Positions 60,061 to 64,000 of a stretch of DNA of 64,000 nt are shown here, piece by piece. The translations under genes and the position numbers were made by a program. The notes below the pieces were generated by a model that was not told the origin of the DNA, searched no databases, and saw only the letters and a list, made by a program, of their open reading frames with translations. The stretch is from the NCBI GenBank assembly GCA_038087015.1, contig JASBNA010000029.1:473200-537199 (forward strand). The letters run 5' to 3'. The stretch is from Cerrena zonata. Lineage: Eukaryota > Basidiomycota > Agaricomycetes > Polyporales > Cerrenaceae. The first letter of the stretch is position 1. Each line of letters starts with the position of its first letter.

Positions 60061-62986
60061 TTACACCTGTGCGTTCGTTTTCAAAGCACCAGCGGAGACA
60101 CTCCCTCCAGCAACCGGTCGAGTAAGCTTGTTTGCACCAGCCTTGACATTGAAATTAGCACTTGCAAAGCTATCCAAGTTCGGTGTACCTATTGAAAATG
60201 ATGTTCATAGTTTATCTTTGCGCAAACAAATAAATACCCACTAATGTTCCGCATGGCAAAGAAAGTAGCATTCATTTGATGGGAATCAATACTCAACGCA
60301 AAGAATCCTCTGTACGAGCCTTCGCTCCATTGCAAGTCGTGATTAATGCCGACCAGAACTTGAGAAATAGGATCCGCTATTGCTGGTGTGACACCAGCGC
60401 CGAAGGGTGAGGAAGAGGTGACGGCTGTTCCTCCGAATTCAACGCCGATAGCCCCCTTGCCTGAGACGGGGTCGTAGCTAGATGATGTTAGATTTTGCTT
60501 TTTCAAAGAAAAACTCAGAAAGAGAAGGACTGACGTTGTAGTGTCGTTGGGGTCTACAGGGTTATTTTATTAGGTATATTCATGCGAAATAGTATATTAT
60601 GACTTACGAGCGAGGTCAGACACCCAGTTAGCATGAGAGTCTCCCGAGAGAACGATAGTGTTGTCGATGTGATTGTCATAGAGATGGTTCAGGATACGAT
60701 TTCTGTTGGCTCTGTATCCATCCCATGCGTCCTAAATCAAAGTGAGAACTAACTTCCATTTACTAGTTATCTCGAACATGACTTACGACATCGACTACGA
60801 GTTTGCATTCTAATCAGTAAATCCATATCTGGTTCAAACGATATTGGCACTCACAACCACCCGACTCGTTCAACTGAGTGAATACAATTTGTTGGCTATC
60901 CTCCAAATAAGTCGAGTGAAATTTAATGAGGCAAATATTACGAACCCGACCACTCGCCAGATTGCTCCACGGGTTTTTGATTGTGAGAGTGTGTTGTAGA
61001 ACCCTACACATATAAAATGAATACAGGGAAACTAATGAATGCATGCGATTAAAATCATCAACGTACACTCTTCTTGGGCAGCACCCATGAGAGATCGATT
61101 TGGGACGTCAGCGATAGAGTTTATGACTGTTTGTGTATCAGCGTGGGTGCCCGTCAAAGGTTTCGAAATGTACTCACAGTCTAGACAATAATATTCGAAA
61201 CAAGAGGGTATGATCAGACCTGCATGCTTCTGAACTATGAAACTTTATTTCGTACCCGTATTATAGTAAAGCTGTTTTAAGTCAGCATCATACTATCAAT
61301 GGTCCGAGTAGGTATGTACTCACATCAGTGATATCTCGATCGTATTGACCTAGGTGAAAACGTCAGATAGTTCTTTTCATACACTCACAAAAAATGCATA
61401 CGAGTATCGAGCATAGTCAAGTCCTACACTCGGTAATCAAGGTATGCTAAACTTTGAGGAAGTAAAAGACCTACCAACAACTTGCCAATTTGGAAGTTAC
61501 GCCAAATACGAAGTTTGTCATCGACATTGACTTGACGAATAGGCATCCATTCATGATACGCCCGTACACCAGCCATCTTACGATCACTGAAACATGAGCC
61601 AGAAGGGGAGAAACCACACCCTATAGTCGAGTCGTTGCTATTGGCAGTTCCAGCTTTCCACGACTGATCAGCAACTTCATGGTCGTCCTGTGATGCCATG
61701 TTAATTATCTAGCAATATATTAAACATGTCGGCTTACCCAGACTGTAATCCAAGGACCGCTCTCATGAGCGAATCGTAAGCTTTCATCAGTACGATATTG
61801 ATTCAAACGTTGACGATAATCTGCGATCGTTGCAAGTTCGCGACCAAGGACTTGGCGGCCAATACGAGCACTGAAAACTGTGATTAGGCTTATCCATATC
61901 GTGCGACGTGTGACTTACCCATTTCCAAGTGATTCATAGATCTTAAAAAAATGGTCAAGACCATAAGGGTGGAAACAGTGGAAGAACGTACATAGTCTCC
62001 GAGATGAACAAACAGATCAGGTGTCACGTTGTGCGCAGCAACACCATAGGCATTGAAGTAACCATCCTGGAACCGGGAGCAACTAAAAACGGCGAGTGTC
62101 AATGGCTTGCCTCCATTAACTCGATTGGCAGGTGCTTTGAACGAGTTAGCCGGACCGTATATACGATAACTTCAAAACATACTATTAGGGCTCGAGATAG
62201 TTCTTGTTGTTCCAACTGGGCTAACACTCTTGGGATTGATACAGTCGGCAAACTGGTACCAATACTTCGTATCCGGTTTCAACCCTGTAGCTTCAACCTT
62301 TAAGGTAAAATCGACATCGTAGGAGGTGAACGCTTCTCCAGAGTCGATAGCTTTCCCGCTAAGCTGAGGATTGTTGAAGATTTTGAACGACAAACAAATG
62401 GGAACGCTCTGGTCCGGTTGGGGCCCTGTGCTGGACGCTGGTACAGCACGAGTCCATAGGAGAACAGAAGTATCAAAGGGATCTCCCTTCAATAAACAAG
62501 ACCTCAGTTTTTACCAACAAGGATCATTTTCTATACGTACACTTGCGACTAGGACACATGGGTAAGATGTTATCAATATCAAGCTAAAGACATTTCTTTT
62601 GACATACCTGAGTGAGTAAAGTTCACACCGCCACTCCAAATGAACGGTGCCTGATATGAAGAGTTGAGTTAAGCATGAATACGCCGGACATCACACTTAC
62701 ATTGCTAAAGTCACCGCCATAGAAGGTTGGATAATGTTCATCAGAGAATCCTTCGTTATTGACTGTTTGTCGTTTAGCCAGCTCTACATGCCGAGCATGA
62801 ATAGCACGCGTGTCATGCGAAAACTATACGAGCTATGGTCACCTTATACCGGATGCTATGAGAAACATTCGCACTTACGTCCGAAATTCCTATGAAAGGC
62901 GAATGGTACGCCAAGTTGCGATCAAGAAGCTCTGTCCCATAAACAGCAGTAGCCACTGCTAAGATAAAAGATGGCACCGAAACCAT
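60061..62986 (-). CDS. Secreted PhoD-type alkaline phosphatase/phosphodiesterase
   Basis: Metallophosphoesterase of the PhoD family, expected to release phosphate from monoesters or diesters outside the cell. The start at 62986 gives a signal peptide MVSVPSFILAVATAVYG (an in-frame ATG at 63019 would put charged residues first). The N-terminal beta-domain has GDPFDTSVLLWTRAVP and VEATGLKPDTKYWYQFAD. The metal-binding core follows: AVFSCSRFQDGYFNAYG, DLFVHLGDYV, WITVWDDHEVADQSWKAG, MLDTRQYDRDI, QIVFTQLNESG and IVLSGDSHANWVSDLA (the Asp-Ser-His block). The C-terminal part includes YDPVSGKGAIGVEFGGTAVT and LVGINHDLQWSEGSYRGFFA. The gene ends ALKTNAQV with TAA at 60061-60063. At least twelve short exons, frame apparently intact, roughly 600 residues. 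Confidence 0.88.
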
Positions 62987-64000
62987 CTGGTTTTTTGGAT
63001 GGAAATGTGCGACTCTCACCTATGAAAGCGGAGACCAGATTTAATTGTGGTCGTTACGGTAGTGCTTTATACCTGTAGCATCAGGTGCGTGGACACCTGG
63101 ACACTGATAGCGTACCGTATGCTACTTGTAACGTTCGCGAAGAGCGTTCGTACATAATCTCCTAAACCCCACCTTGACGTACGCACGTTCGTACTCCAAA
63201 GTACATAGAAGCAAGGAACAGACAGAACCTGCGATAATAAGTTGCGCTGGTCTCCTAAACGGGCCGTCAAGTGTGAACAATTTTACACTCAAAGAAGGCC
63301 GAAGTCACAACCGATGGATGGTGCGGTGTCTATTCCAACGATAGTTTCAGATCATGCGGTATCCTCTCCTAGGTCACACTGGTCAGTACACCAATGGCAT
63401 CATTCCGATTGTAGATTTAAGCTTACCAAGAAAGTTAGTCGGGATTCCTTTATGGCATCAAGCTGCACATGTCTAGGTCTAGATATCGTACAAGTTATTT
63501 ATAAACCCCGGCCAAGACTTGCGCCTCTTGAGTGACAGTTGGATATTGGAAATGGATATTCTACCTAGAGTCAATGCCAATGGTGATATCACCGCATTCA
63601 AGAGAAGCATGACAGTTGGAAGTGATCGGAGTGAAATTTCGTATCGAGATGTGAAATACATTGCAGTTCGTACGCAAGTTATGAACTATTGGGTAAAGAA
63701 TGGAAAAATCTGAGAATAATTATAAGCTCATAACGAGTAGAAGTAAAATATCACTTTCGACGCACCTGGAAGTACCGTAGCTTAGTAGTTTCCGGATACC
63801 GTGGTTCCACAGCATGGCACTGCGATGCTCCTTCATGATACATGCCTTTCATACAGTGAATCCTTATGCTTGAGCATAATTTGTATTGTGAAATATGAGT
63901 GCTTGAGTACCGACATCATGAGGGCAGCAGAAAAGCGGACGTCCCTGTGTAGCCTTCCCCAGCAGTGCCAGCACGCGCTTATTTATCTTCCATTGTCAGC
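62987..64000. other. Right-end interval without a recognisable gene
   Basis: Contains the PhoD promoter side and about 1 kb with only short unlinked open frames. No motif, repeat or RNA gene recognised up to the window edge. Confidence 0.45.

Noticed and set aside
1..64000. CRISPR arrays, tRNA or rRNA genes
   Set aside because: No regularly spaced repeats, and no tRNA- or rRNA-like sequence was recognised by eye; a eukaryotic genome is not expected to hold CRISPR arrays.

Overview
The window comes from a filamentous basidiomycete, most likely an Agaricomycete. Genes are dense with short spliceosomal introns (mostly about 50-60 nt, GT-AG). The gene content (JIP5, IRE1, a Set1-type methyltransferase, aryl-alcohol-oxidase-like GMC oxidoreductases, OrdA-like P450s, a Ty1/copia element) fits that group. 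Gene models below were built by hand from exon frames, splice signals and family motifs; none was confirmed by a database search.

Layout. 1-8.5 kb is conserved: JIP5 (minus, cut by the window edge), IRE1 (plus) and a DUF1308-family gene (plus). 9.0-37.1 kb is a terpenoid-type biosynthetic cluster. It holds a class I terpene synthase with a roughly 400-residue C-terminal extension (minus), a GMC oxidoreductase (minus), a short-chain dehydrogenase (plus), a second GMC oxidoreductase (minus) and three P450s (minus, plus, minus). These are separated by unusually long gene-free gaps. A hotdog-fold thioesterase-like gene (THEM6 type) sits at 39.2-40.7 kb, and an open-frame Ty1/copia element at 42.7-46.9 kb. 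47.7-54.4 kb is an array of trichodiene-synthase-like (TRI5 family) genes: two apparently intact copies about 4.0 kb apart with copied upstream DNA, and a truncated pseudogene between them. 55-63 kb returns to conserved genes: SET1 (minus) and a secreted PhoD-type phosphatase (minus).

Inferred joint function: one or both terpene cyclase types make a hydrocarbon or alcohol scaffold from a prenyl diphosphate. The P450s hydroxylate it, and the SDR and the two secreted flavin oxidases carry out further redox steps. No product can be named from sequence.

Most unusual points: (1) the terpene synthase fused in frame to a large C-terminal region I do not recognise; (2) two unrelated terpene synthase families in one neighbourhood, one of them tandemly duplicated with a decayed middle copy; (3) a P450 lacking the conserved I-helix threonine; (4) one-base frame breaks in IRE1, SET1 and at least one P450, which look more like assembly indels than gene loss because the flanking protein is well conserved.
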